The notes beneath the pieces were generated by a model. That model saw only the letters and a program-made list of their open reading frames with translations. It was not told where the DNA came from and made no database searches. Position numbers and translations under genes: made by a program. A stretch of 64,000 nt of DNA from Pseudomonas yamanorum (GTDB taxonomy: Bacteria; Pseudomonadota; Gammaproteobacteria; Pseudomonadales; Pseudomonadaceae), in contig NZ_LT629793.1 of NCBI RefSeq assembly GCF_900105735.1, positions 2,852,001 through 2,916,000 on the forward strand. The letters run 5' to 3'. Below, one piece after another: positions 19,310-27,971 of the stretch (position 1 is its first letter; each line of letters starts with the position of its first letter).

Positions 19310-20278
19310 ATGGCGCGAACGCTCATTAGAAAAAACCCGAGTAACTTTAAAACACTGCCGCTGCATGTCGAAGCCACGCCCGAAGGCTTGAGTTACCAGA
19401 GCGTCGGCATGCCGCTCAACTTCGCCCAGACCCTGCAGCGGCGCAAGCCGGTGGAGGTGAAAGACACTGAGCGTTTCGTGCTGGAACTGGCCAACCTTGG
19501 TGTCTCGGTGCGCCTGACGCTGCATTGGCAGAACCGTGATTACTGGGTGCTGGTGCGCCAGCGTCGGCAAGACCGTGGCGACGTTGTGCTCAAGCTGATC
19601 TCCGGTTATGTGCCGGCCCACGAACTGAACCTGCCACTGCACACCGCCATCCAGGAAATCGCCGAGGAATGCCTGCTGGAAACCCCGGAAGGCTGGCTGG
19701 GCGGGCGCTTCAACGACACGTGGCTTCCGGCCCCCTACTCGTCTGCCCTGCACTACCGCGAAGCGTTGCCGTTTCGTCTCTCACCGCTGTCCGGGGCCGC
19801 GCGCCCGGTGCGCTGCGCCACCATGCAGTTGATTGAACGGCCACGGGCTTACGTGCACCTGCCGACGGCTTCGCTTCAGTTGATTTATGACTTGCGCCTG
19901 GAAGTGCCCAAGGAAGCAAAGTCCCTGAGCCTGTTTCATGTGGACGAGCGCCTGGAGGGTGACCAACTGGTGGCCCGCCTGGACCGGCAACGCCCGGACC
20001 TGTACCTGATGCCGCTCAAGGACGGACAGCCGTGTGCAGAGCTGTATACCTTGAAGAAGGATCAGCTGTATCCGGCGAGTACGCGAGGGTTGTATCTGGC
20101 AGAGAGCTTTGCCCAACAGGAAGGCTGGGTGGTGCGTGATGAGCGGATCCGCTGGAAGGATTGGCTACGCCAGCAAGGATTGAGTGCGCCAGAGAAAGAG
20201 TCGAAATTAAAGCGTTTGACGGGTAAGGCGCGGCAGATCTTGCGCAAGATCGTGCCGAAGAAAAAAGCCAACCCGTAA
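19310..20278 (+). CDS. Conserved Pseudomonas protein of unknown function with a Nudix-like signature
   Basis: A 322-residue soluble protein. Pseudomonas orthologues are often labelled 'metal ABC transporter ATPase', but I see no Walker A (GXXXXGKS/T) or ABC signature, so that name is not supported. Residues 94-125 (VVLKLISGYVPAHE, then HTAIQEIAEECLLE) resemble a degenerate Nudix box: G-X5-E is kept and QEIAEE replaces REUXEE. The tail is lysine/arginine-rich (KLKRLTGKARQILRKIVPKK). The start ATG is chosen for the AAGAAGGAG site just upstream; the frame is open from 19268. It probably forms an operon with the two preceding oxidoreductases. Confidence 0.75.
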   Translation: MARTLIRKNPSNFKTLPLHVEATPEGLSYQSVGMPLNFAQTLQRRKPVEVKDTERFVLELANLGVSVRLTLHWQNRDYWVLVRQRRQDRGDVVLKLISGYVPAHELNLPLHTAIQEIAEECLLETPEGWLGGRFNDTWLPAPYSSALHYREALPFRLSPLSGAARPVRCATMQLIERPRAYVHLPTASLQLIYDLRLEVPKEAKSLSLFHVDERLEGDQLVARLDRQRPDLYLMPLKDGQPCAELYTLKKDQLYPASTRGLYLAESFAQQEGWVVRDERIRWKDWLRQQGLSAPEKESKLKRLTGKARQILRKIVPKKKANP

Positions 20279-20304
20279 CCGGACGCCAGGTCGCGGCAGT
20301 CAAA

Positions 20305-20394
20305 TGTGGGAGCGGGCTTGCTCGCGAATGCGGTGTGTCAGTCACCGCATCTGCCCGCTGATTCACCGCTTTCGCGAGCAAGCCCGCTCCCACA
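20305..20394. repeat. REPIN-type inverted repeat, family B (copy 2)
   Basis: A 90-bp palindrome with arms TGTGGGAGCGGGCTTGCTCG and complement, between the convergent gene at 19310-20278 and hldE. The inner part GCGGTGTGTCAGTCACCGC forms a further stem. It is close in arm sequence and size to the element at 14397-14487 and ends 1 bp before the hldE stop codon. Confidence 0.88.
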
Positions 20395-20395
20395 A

Positions 20396-21817
20396 TCAGT
20401 TACTGCGGATTTTTTCCACAATCGCGGTGGTCGAGCTGTTTTCCACCAGCCCCAGCACTTTGACCTTGCCACCGTAGGCACTGACGATATCGGCACCGAC
20501 CACCTGGTCGATCGAATAATCACCGCCCTTGACCAGCACATCCGGCTTGACCTGAGCCAACAAGTTTTCCGGTGTCCCCTCGGCAAAGCTGATCACCCAG
20601 TCCACCGCCCCCAAGCCCGCCAGTACCGCCATGCGACGGTCGACACTGTTGATCGGGCGACCAGGCCCTTTCAGGCGGCTGACTGACGCATCGTCGTTGA
20701 CCGCCACGATTAAGCGATCGCCTTGGGCCCGCGCCTGCTCCAGGTAGGTCACGTGACCGGCGTGAAGGATGTCGAAGCAACCATTGGTGAAGACAATGCT
20801 CTCTTTATGGGCACGGGCATCGTCAATTGCCAACAGCAGTTGTTCGATACTCAACACACCACGCTCCGAACCCTCGGAACGCTGGATGGCGCGGCGCAGC
20901 TCAGGTGCGCTGATGGCAGCCGTACCCAGTTTGCCAACCACAATGCCCGCTGCAAGATTGGCCAGGGCCACTGCGTGGGGCAACTCTTCACCGGCGGCAA
21001 TGGAGGCCGCCAGGGTAGAAATCACTGTGTCGCCGGCACCGGTCACGTCGAACACTTCACGGGCGCGCGCTGGCAGGTGCATCGCAGGGTGATCAGGGCG
21101 CAGCAAGGTCATGCCGTGTTCGCCACGGGTCACCAGCAGGGCGCCCAGGTCGAGGTCGGCCATGAGTTTGGCACCCTTGGTCACCAACTCGTGCTCATCG
21201 ACGCAACCGCCGACGATGGTTTCAAATTCGCTGAGGTTCGGCGTGATCAGGCTCGCGCCCCGATAAATCGAGAAGTCCTTGCCCTTGGGATCCGCCAGTA
21301 CCGGAATGCCCCGGGCCTTGGCGGCCTGGATCAGCATCTGGTGGTTTCTCAAGGCGCCTTTGCCGTAGTCGGACAGCACCAGCACCTTGATGCCTTCGAG
21401 CAACTCGTCAACCTGGGCGCTTAGGGCCAGGGCGTCGGTGGCGAAGGGTTCTTCAAAATCGATACGCAGCAATTGCTGGTGCCGGCTCATGACCCGCAGC
21501 TTGACGATGGTCGGCTGGTGGGGAATGCGCTGGAACAACGCACGCACACCAGCACCCCGCAGGCTGTTAGCCAGGCTGTCGGCGGCTTCGTCGTCGCCGG
21601 TCACACCCACCAGGGAGGCCGGGGCGCCGAGAGCGGCAATATTGAGGGCAACGTTGGCAGCGCCACCTGGACGGTCTTCGATTTGCTCGACCTTGACTAC
21701 CGGTACCGGTGCCTCAGGGGAAATCCGTGAGGTACCGCCATGCCAGTAACGGTCGAGCATGACATCGCCGACCACCAAGACAGGGGCTTGATCGAATCGC
21801 GGCATGGACAACTTCAT
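20396..21817 (-). CDS. hldE: Bifunctional heptose-7-phosphate kinase / heptose-1-phosphate adenylyltransferase
   Basis: Makes ADP-D-glycero-D-manno-heptose, the donor precursor for WaaC and WaaF; 473 residues from MKLSMPRFDQAPVL. The N-terminal ribokinase-type domain (about 1-320) has DVMLDRYWHGGTSRISPEAP and the catalytic GAGDTVISTLAASIA. The C-terminal cytidylyltransferase-type domain (about 340-473) has FTNGCFDILHAGHVTYLEQA with the HXGH motif and LVKGGDYSIDQVVGAD. It lies 129 bp downstream of msbA on the same strand, with a strong hairpin between them. Confidence 0.97.
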   Translation of the reverse strand: MKLSMPRFDQAPVLVVGDVMLDRYWHGGTSRISPEAPVPVVKVEQIEDRPGGAANVALNIAALGAPASLVGVTGDDEAADSLANSLRGAGVRALFQRIPHQPTIVKLRVMSRHQQLLRIDFEEPFATDALALSAQVDELLEGIKVLVLSDYGKGALRNHQMLIQAAKARGIPVLADPKGKDFSIYRGASLITPNLSEFETIVGGCVDEHELVTKGAKLMADLDLGALLVTRGEHGMTLLRPDHPAMHLPARAREVFDVTGAGDTVISTLAASIAAGEELPHAVALANLAAGIVVGKLGTAAISAPELRRAIQRSEGSERGVLSIEQLLLAIDDARAHKESIVFTNGCFDILHAGHVTYLEQARAQGDRLIVAVNDDASVSRLKGPGRPINSVDRRMAVLAGLGAVDWVISFAEGTPENLLAQVKPDVLVKGGDYSIDQVVGADIVSAYGGKVKVLGLVENSSTTAIVEKIRSN

Positions 21818-21913
21818 GGAGCAACCCACATACAAAATGAACAGGGGCGCGATATTACCACAGGGTTGTCAAAGGCTTGTCGGGGTGTGCAGAGAAGATG
21901 TTGCGAGGGTAAT

Positions 21914-21940
21914 GGAGTGAGGGGCCAGGCCCCTCACTCC
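21914..21940 (-). other. Strong intercistronic hairpin between msbA and hldE
   Basis: GGAGTGAGGGG and CCCCTCACTCC form a perfect 11-bp stem around CCAGG, 6 bp after the msbA stop. No T-tract follows on either strand, so it may be an RNA-processing or 3'-end-stabilising hairpin rather than an intrinsic terminator. Confidence 0.7.
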
Positions 21941-21946
21941 GGCACT

Positions 21947-23752
21947 TCAGGTGATGTCGGCCGGGATCGGCGCGTCCAGGCCCATGGCGTGCAGGCGGGC
22001 GTAATAACCGTTTTGCGCCAGCAGTTCGCCGTGGGTACCGCGCTCGACAATCCGGCCATCGTCCATCACCAGGATCAGGTCGGCTTTCTCGATGGTCGAC
22101 AGGCGGTGGGCGATCACCAGGGTCGTGCGGCCTTGCATGACCTTGTCCAGGGCCGCCTGGATATGGCGCTCCGACTCGGTATCCAGCGCCGAGGTCGCCT
22201 CGTCGAGGATCAGCAATGGCGCATTCTTGAGCAGGGCCCGGGCAATGGCCAGGCGCTGGCGTTGGCCACCGGACAGCAGCACGCCGTTTTCGCCGACCTG
22301 GGTATCGAAGCCTTTGGGCAACTGGTCGATGAAGTCCTTGGCATAGGCATCGGCCGCCGCCGCCTCGACATCGGCCCGCGGTGCACCGGCCAGGTCACCG
22401 TAGGCGATGTTGTTGGTCACGGTGTCGCTGAACAGGGTCACGTGCTGGGTCACCTGGGCGATGTGCCGACGCAGGTTGAGCAGGCGATAGTCTTCGATTT
22501 CCACGCCATCCAGCAGGATCTCACCGCTCTCGTGGTGGTAGAAACGCGGGATCAGGCTGGCCAGGGTCGACTTGCCGCTACCCGAACGGCCCACCAGGGC
22601 AACCATCTGCCCGGGCTCTGCGGTAAAGGTGATGTCCTTGAGGACATGGCGATCGGTGCCCGGGTAGGTGAAGTTCAGGTTGCGCACTTCCAGACGGCCG
22701 TTGACCTTGTCGCGCTCGATGGTGCCGCGATCGATTTCTACATCCTCGTCCAACTGCTCGAAAATGCTTTCGGCACCGGCTACGCCTTTCTGGATGGTCG
22801 AGCTGACTTCGGACAGCTGGCGAATCGGCTTGGGCAACAGGCCGGCCAAGGTGATGTAGGCCACCATGTCACCTGCAGAAGCATCACCGCGAAGGTACAG
22901 AACCAGGAACATCAGCACCGCCATGGCGCTGTAGATCACCAGTTGCAGCGCCGGCGTGTAGATCGCGCCGGTACGGGTCATGCGCAGTTGCTTGTTGGTG
23001 TTGCTCAGGCTGGCCTTGAGGAAGCGCTTCTGCTCATACACCTCACCGCCGAAGCTGCGCACGACGCGGTAGCCCTGGATGGTTTCCGAGGCGACGTGGG
23101 TGACGTCACCCATGGCAACCTGGATCTTCTTGCTCTGCTTGCGGAATTTCTTGCTCGCGGTGCTGACCATCACTGCAATCAACGGCAGGATGGCAATCAT
23201 CACCAAGGTCAGGCGCCAGTTCATATACAGCAGCGAGGCGAACAGGAAGATCACCGTCATGCCTTCGCGAATCACCACCTTGATGGCATCGGTCGCCGCA
23301 CCGGTGACCATGGTCACGTTGAAGGTGATGCGGGAAATCAGGTGCCCGGAGTTGTGATTGTCGAAATAGCGATTCGGCAAGGTCAGCAAGTTATTGAACA
23401 GTTGCACCCGCAGGTCATGCACCAGGCCCAGGGAAACCTTGGCCAGCAGGTAGTTGCCCAGGAACGAGCCGAGGCCCTGCCACGCGGCGATCAGGATGAT
23501 CAGCAGCGGCACGGCCTGCAGCAGTTGCAGGTCCCGCAGGCCAGGTACCGTGGGGAACAACACCGCTTCAGGGTTGGACAGGCCATCGACAAAGTACTTG
23601 AGGATGTAGCCCAGCATCGGCTGGGTCGACGCGAAAATCAGAAAGCCGACGATACTCAGCGCGAACAAGCCGGCATAAGGCTTAACGTAGCTGAGCAGAC
23701 GGAAGTATATTTTCAAGCTCGAAGGGCTTGCGCTCGGACTGGAGTCGGTCAT
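21947..23752 (-). CDS. msbA: Lipid A export ABC transporter permease/ATPase
   Basis: Flips lipid A-core across the inner membrane as a homodimer; 601 residues. Six transmembrane helices occupy about 25-320, with FVDGLSNPEAV and NSGHLISRITFNV typical of MsbA. The nucleotide-binding domain has Walker A VGRSGSGKSTLASL, Q-loop QVTQHVTLF, signature LLSGGQRQRLAIARALL, Walker B LLILDEATSALD and the H-loop VIAHRLSTI. It is divergent from the WaaL-kinase fusion across 159 bp and lies upstream of hldE. Confidence 0.97.
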   Translation of the reverse strand: MTDSSPSASPSSLKIYFRLLSYVKPYAGLFALSIVGFLIFASTQPMLGYILKYFVDGLSNPEAVLFPTVPGLRDLQLLQAVPLLIILIAAWQGLGSFLGNYLLAKVSLGLVHDLRVQLFNNLLTLPNRYFDNHNSGHLISRITFNVTMVTGAATDAIKVVIREGMTVIFLFASLLYMNWRLTLVMIAILPLIAVMVSTASKKFRKQSKKIQVAMGDVTHVASETIQGYRVVRSFGGEVYEQKRFLKASLSNTNKQLRMTRTGAIYTPALQLVIYSAMAVLMFLVLYLRGDASAGDMVAYITLAGLLPKPIRQLSEVSSTIQKGVAGAESIFEQLDEDVEIDRGTIERDKVNGRLEVRNLNFTYPGTDRHVLKDITFTAEPGQMVALVGRSGSGKSTLASLIPRFYHHESGEILLDGVEIEDYRLLNLRRHIAQVTQHVTLFSDTVTNNIAYGDLAGAPRADVEAAAADAYAKDFIDQLPKGFDTQVGENGVLLSGGQRQRLAIARALLKNAPLLILDEATSALDTESERHIQAALDKVMQGRTTLVIAHRLSTIEKADLILVMDDGRIVERGTHGELLAQNGYYARLHAMGLDAPIPADIT

Positions 23753-23911
23753 ATCACGCGGCGGTTTTGAAAAAGGAGGCTGACTTTAGCACAGCTTCTC
23801 TGTTGTACTTGCACGCAGCACAACCGCGGCCCCGTTGGACCCAACGGGCGACATTGTATAGCCACTACTTTAGTATGGTCGGCTTTCTTTATTCTGGAAC
23901 GGCTTTTCTGT

Positions 23912-25789
23912 ATGCAATCCAAGCGCCTTACATATGGCTCAAACCGCGTTTTCGACTTCCTCTGTCTGTGGATTCTGCCCATTGGCTTGTTGCTGCTCCT
24001 GAGTGCGCTGTTCTTCGTTACCAATCGAAATGTGCTGCACAGGTTTTACTACCTGCTGTTCGCCGCGCCGACACTGTTGCTGCTGTGCCTGCGCCCGACG
24101 GAACTCAAGCAGGTATTGCGCGAGCCCCTGGCGATTGCCTTCGTGGTTTTCTCGGGCTGGGCGCTCATCAGCCTGTTCTGGAGCCCTGAGCCCACGATAG
24201 ACTCCGACTTGTTCAAGCGGCCACCGAATACCTTCACGTTGTTTGCCGGTTTGGGACTGTTGCTGCATTACCGCAACGAGCTGTTCAAGCCGATCTTCTT
24301 CTGCGCCGCGCTGATTGCACTGATCTCCAGTGCCTGCAGCCTGGTGGCTTTTGCCCCCCACTTCGCGGAGGGCGCGCGAATGATCGGCGGGCGCGGGGCT
24401 CTTGATAATGCGCTACTGAGCTCTCATGTATTCGGATTCTTCTGCGTCTACTGGCTGTACGTATGCATGACCACCAAGCGTGCGCACGTACTCTGGTTCA
24501 GCGTTCCGGCACTGGCAATCATGGCCGCTGCAGTGCTGGCCACCGGCTCAAGAACGCCGCTGGTTGCCCTGGTCCTCGCCGTACTCTGGATGAGTTTCAC
24601 CACTCGCAATCGGCGCGCGGCCCTGCTGATCACCTGTATGACGCTGGGGGCTGCGGCGCTGTTGCTGCTCTATCCCGAACTGATCACCAATCGTGGCAGC
24701 TCGTTCCGCTTCGAAATCTGGGGCATGTCGCTTGAGCGTATCGCCGAACACCCCTGGATCGGCCACAGCTACGACTCAGAACTGTACCTGACGCTTCCCG
24801 ACAGCTATCAGCTGCGTGAACCCCACAGCTTTGCCCTCGGGGTACTCTATTACGTCGGCATCATCGGCTTCATCCCGTGGATCTTCATGCTCGGCTGGGG
24901 CCTGTACAAAAGCCTCAAGGAACGTGCGCAGCCGTTGTTCATCCTGGCCTCCTCCCTGCTGGCCTACGGCATCGGTGCCGGCCTGACCGAAGGCGGCGGC
25001 ATTCTCTCGCGGCCAAAAGAACACTGGTTCCTGCTATGGATCCCGCTGGCGCTGATCGCCGGCCTGAGCATCGCCCAGCGTCGCCGCAGCCTGCTGCGCA
25101 TGCCGGTTCAACGCCTGAAACCTCAAGACTTCGAACAGCTGTGCGCCGACGCCCACGTGATTGAAGCCGATGGACTGGGGCCCAAGGTCCTGCGCCTGGA
25201 GGATGGCAGCTTCCTCAAGCTGTTCCGCCCTCGTCGCTGGTACACCTCCGGCAGCTTCAATCCCTATTCCGAGCGCTTTGCCAGCAACAGTGAGCAGCTG
25301 CGCGCATTGGGGATTCCATCACCGGTCATCCTCAATCTCTACCAGTTAAAGGATGCCAGCAGCGCCGTACGTTATCAGCCGCTGCCCGGCCTGACCCTGC
25401 GCCAGGCCCTGCAAAGCCTGGACAGCAGCCTGCGGGAATCGTTGATTGAGCGTTTCGGCCGGTTCATGGCCCAGCTTCACGAGCGCGGCGTGTACTTCCG
25501 CTCCCTGCATTTGGGCAACGTGCTGTTGATGGATGACGGCGAGTTCGGCCTGATTGACGTGGCCGACATGCGCATCTACCCGTCAGCCCTGCGCAACGCC
25601 CTGCGCCAGCGCAACCTGCGGCACATGCAGCGTTATCCACAGGATCGCAATTGGTTGTTCGAAACCCATTTCGAGCAATTGGCCAAGGGCTATGCGTCGG
25701 TTGCCTCGCCAAGCGCCACGGCGAAGATTCGTGAACAGGTGCTGAAGCTCAACAGTCCGGCCGCGCAGGTCACGAGCCCGGCCAAGTGA
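23912..25789 (+). CDS. waaL: O-antigen ligase fused to a kinase-fold (InaA-like) domain
   Basis: A 625-residue fusion. Residues 1 to about 390 form a polytopic membrane protein of the Wzy/WaaL ligase family, with VLATGSRTPLVALVLAV and the periplasmic loop SFRFEIWGMSLERIAEHPWI, which carries the usual conserved arginine and histidine. WaaL attaches O-polysaccharide to lipid A-core in the periplasm. Residues 395-620 are a cytosolic kinase fold: GPKVLRLEDGSFLKLFRPRR (lysine strand), then YFRSLHLGNVLL and FGLIDVADM. The catalytic loop has S531 where HXDXXXXN kinases keep aspartate; N536 and D549 are present. In P. aeruginosa the two parts are, as I recall, separate genes (PA4998, PA4999). Divergent from msbA. 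Confidence 0.9.
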   Translation: MQSKRLTYGSNRVFDFLCLWILPIGLLLLLSALFFVTNRNVLHRFYYLLFAAPTLLLLCLRPTELKQVLREPLAIAFVVFSGWALISLFWSPEPTIDSDLFKRPPNTFTLFAGLGLLLHYRNELFKPIFFCAALIALISSACSLVAFAPHFAEGARMIGGRGALDNALLSSHVFGFFCVYWLYVCMTTKRAHVLWFSVPALAIMAAAVLATGSRTPLVALVLAVLWMSFTTRNRRAALLITCMTLGAAALLLLYPELITNRGSSFRFEIWGMSLERIAEHPWIGHSYDSELYLTLPDSYQLREPHSFALGVLYYVGIIGFIPWIFMLGWGLYKSLKERAQPLFILASSLLAYGIGAGLTEGGGILSRPKEHWFLLWIPLALIAGLSIAQRRRSLLRMPVQRLKPQDFEQLCADAHVIEADGLGPKVLRLEDGSFLKLFRPRRWYTSGSFNPYSERFASNSEQLRALGIPSPVILNLYQLKDASSAVRYQPLPGLTLRQALQSLDSSLRESLIERFGRFMAQLHERGVYFRSLHLGNVLLMDDGEFGLIDVADMRIYPSALRNALRQRNLRHMQRYPQDRNWLFETHFEQLAKGYASVASPSATAKIREQVLKLNSPAAQVTSPAK

Positions 25790-25816
25790 TGGTGTGAACC
25801 GCTGAGGTTCCAAGCC

Positions 25817-25847
25817 CCTGGCCATTGCGGTGTACGCACTGGCCAGG
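25817..25847. other. Hairpin between convergent waaL and wapR
   Basis: CCTGGCCA and TGGCCAGG pair across a 15-nt loop, in the 66-bp gap between the two convergent stop codons. No T-tract follows, so it is a poor intrinsic terminator, but it is the only structured element in the gap. Confidence 0.5.
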
Positions 25848-25855
25848 CCGAAGCC

Positions 25856-26740
25856 CTATGAGCTGCGCTGCGGCGCCAGATACAGCCGCACCAACCCACG
25901 CAAGGTCTTGCGCCCCCAGAACTTCAAGGGAATCTGCTTGAGGATCTCCCGCGCCAGCGGGCGGTCGCGGTCGGCGGTCTTGAGGAACATCGAGTTCAGG
26001 AAGTTGTAGCGAACCTGATCGTAGGCCGGATGATCGCTGAACAACCCGTAAGTCTTGAGGATGTTCTGGATCATGTAGCGATGATTCTTGTACGTATTGG
26101 TCGCGTGCTGCCGATAGCGCGCCATCACCACGCTCAACACGTCGATGGTGTAGCCGGCGTGGGTGATCTTCAACTCGATCAACAAGTCTTCCAGCGGAAT
26201 CAGTGGATCGAATCCGCCGACTTCTTCCAGCGGCTGCCGACGGATCATCAGGGTCGGTGCCGGCGGAAAAGGCTTGCGGTCCAGGAACAGGTCATCGAAG
26301 TCCAGGCTGCGAAACGGCAAATCGCGGCGCTGCTTCTTCTCCGGGTACGGCTTGCCGTCACCATCAATCAACTCGATATTGCCAGCACAGATGCCCACCT
26401 TCGGCTTGCCTTCCATGTAGGCAACCTGAGTGGCAATACGCTCGGGCAGCATGATGTCATCGGAACCGAATGGCACGATCAGGCTGCCTTTGGCGCGGGC
26501 GATGGCGCCGTTCAGAGTGTTGGTCAGGCCCTGGTTCTGCTGAACCTGGAAATCAAACCCGTGCTCGGCCTGCAAGCGCTGGATGCGCTCCACGCTGTCG
26601 TCCTTGGAACCGTCGTCCACCACCAGTAATTCGATGTTGGGGTAGGTCTGGCCGAGCACACTGAGGATACTCTGCTCGATATACGGGCCATGGTTGTAGG
26701 AGGCGATGATCACAGTGACCAGGGGTTGTTGCAGACTCAT
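25856..26740 (-). CDS. wapR: Family 2 glycosyltransferase, WapR-like (outer-core rhamnosyltransferase)
   Basis: A 294-residue GT-A fold glycosyltransferase. The family 2 signature VTVIIASYNHGPYIEQSILS is at the N-terminus, followed by ELLVVDDGSKDDSVERIQ and the DXD-like metal site in VPFGSDDIMLPERIATQV. By position and general sequence it matches PA5000/WapR, which adds the alpha-1,3-linked rhamnose that receives O-antigen. In this strain the acceptor sugar may differ. The start overlaps the upstream Ssg-like gene stop (ATGA). Confidence 0.82.
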   Translation of the reverse strand: MSLQQPLVTVIIASYNHGPYIEQSILSVLGQTYPNIELLVVDDGSKDDSVERIQRLQAEHGFDFQVQQNQGLTNTLNGAIARAKGSLIVPFGSDDIMLPERIATQVAYMEGKPKVGICAGNIELIDGDGKPYPEKKQRRDLPFRSLDFDDLFLDRKPFPPAPTLMIRRQPLEEVGGFDPLIPLEDLLIELKITHAGYTIDVLSVVMARYRQHATNTYKNHRYMIQNILKTYGLFSDHPAYDQVRYNFLNSMFLKTADRDRPLAREILKQIPLKFWGRKTLRGLVRLYLAPQRSS

Positions 26741-27885
26741 GCTTTACCTACTTCACGCAGACCGGTTTCGATCAGGTTCAAATACTTGTGCCGGAACTCG
26801 TCCAGGGTGTGGTTTTCTTCCAGATAGCGGAACACTTGCTCGCCCTTGGCACGCAACTGCTCGTCGCTCAACGCCAGGTAAGTGTCCAGCGCCGCCGCCA
26901 GTTGCTCGACGCTGCCCGGGTCATGGGACAGCCCGCCTGCACCTTCCACCAACGGCAACATTGCCGGGCCGTTGGAGGCGATGACCGGCAAATGGCCGCT
27001 CATGCCTTCCAGCAGCGCCAGGCCCAGGCCTTCGAACAGCGAGGGCATGGTCCAGATGTCGAAACCGCGCACGTACTTCATGCCATCTTCACGAAAGCCC
27101 AGCAGGTGCGCACGGCCGGTCAGGCCCAGGCGCTCGATGTCGGCGCGCAGGTCTGCTTCGGCGCGGCCAGAGCCGATGATGCCCACCTGAGCCTCAGGGT
27201 ATTTGTCCTTGAGGGTGGCGAAGGCTTGCAGCAAATGAGTGTGGCCCTTGATCGGCACCAGCCGGCCCAAGGCGCCAATCATCCGCGCATCCAGCGGCAG
27301 GCCCAGGGCCTTGCGCGCTTCATCCCGCGGCAACTGCAAGGCCTCGGCCTGGGGGATGTCGATAGCATTGGTGACAAAGGTCGTGTTTTCACGGGTGAAC
27401 CCACAGTTGAGGTCCACCAGGTAATCCCTGACCGCGGCCGACACCCCGACAAATCGCCACGCCGGGCTGACCCACTTCTGGGTCTGGCGCCGACGGTAGC
27501 CACGGGCGTACTCGCCAAAACCGTGGGAGATGCCGATGCACAGGGGAATCTTCAACCAGCGGTTGAGGGACAGCATCATGTTGACTGACTTGAAGCGGTT
27601 ACAGATGACCACATCGAATTTCTGCTCGCGGCAATATTTGTAGATCTGCCACATAGCGCCGAAACGGATGCCCTTGAGGGATTTTTCCGGCAACTCGAAG
27701 TAATGGGAGTGTTCAGCCACGCTCAAGGGCTGGCCGGGCAGCGGACGGCCGCTGAGGAACCCGGATGTGACCTCGAAACGTTCAGCCGGCAAAGCCTTGA
27801 CGATCTGCTCGCCGAGGTCGGCGAAGTCGTGGGTCTTGACGTTGTAGTCCGGCTGTAACTGCAAAACCTTGAAACGAGGTTTCAT
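26737..27885 (-). CDS. Family 4 glycosyltransferase, Ssg-like, LPS core/surface sugar
   Basis: A 382-residue GT-B glycosyltransferase. The C-terminal GT4 domain has GALGRLVPIKGHTHLLQAF, PEAQVGIIGSGRAEADL and the donor-site SLFEGLGLALLEGMSGHLP with the E-X7-E pair. By neighbourhood it corresponds to PA5001 (Ssg), a glycosyltransferase needed for surface sugars in pseudomonads. Its exact sugar and linkage cannot be read. The upstream gap of 86 bp contains a small hairpin (GGCTGCG/CGCAGCC) but no clear promoter. Confidence 0.83.
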   Translation of the reverse strand: MKPRFKVLQLQPDYNVKTHDFADLGEQIVKALPAERFEVTSGFLSGRPLPGQPLSVAEHSHYFELPEKSLKGIRFGAMWQIYKYCREQKFDVVICNRFKSVNMMLSLNRWLKIPLCIGISHGFGEYARGYRRRQTQKWVSPAWRFVGVSAAVRDYLVDLNCGFTRENTTFVTNAIDIPQAEALQLPRDEARKALGLPLDARMIGALGRLVPIKGHTHLLQAFATLKDKYPEAQVGIIGSGRAEADLRADIERLGLTGRAHLLGFREDGMKYVRGFDIWTMPSLFEGLGLALLEGMSGHLPVIASNGPAMLPLVEGAGGLSHDPGSVEQLAAALDTYLALSDEQLRAKGEQVFRYLEENHTLDEFRHKYLNLIETGLREVGKA

Positions 27886-27971
27886 AACTCTCCATGCTGC
27901 AATCTGGCTGCGGGCACGCAGCCCGGCGAAAAAGGGGCGGCAGGCCCTGCAAGCCTGCCTTCAATAAGGTC

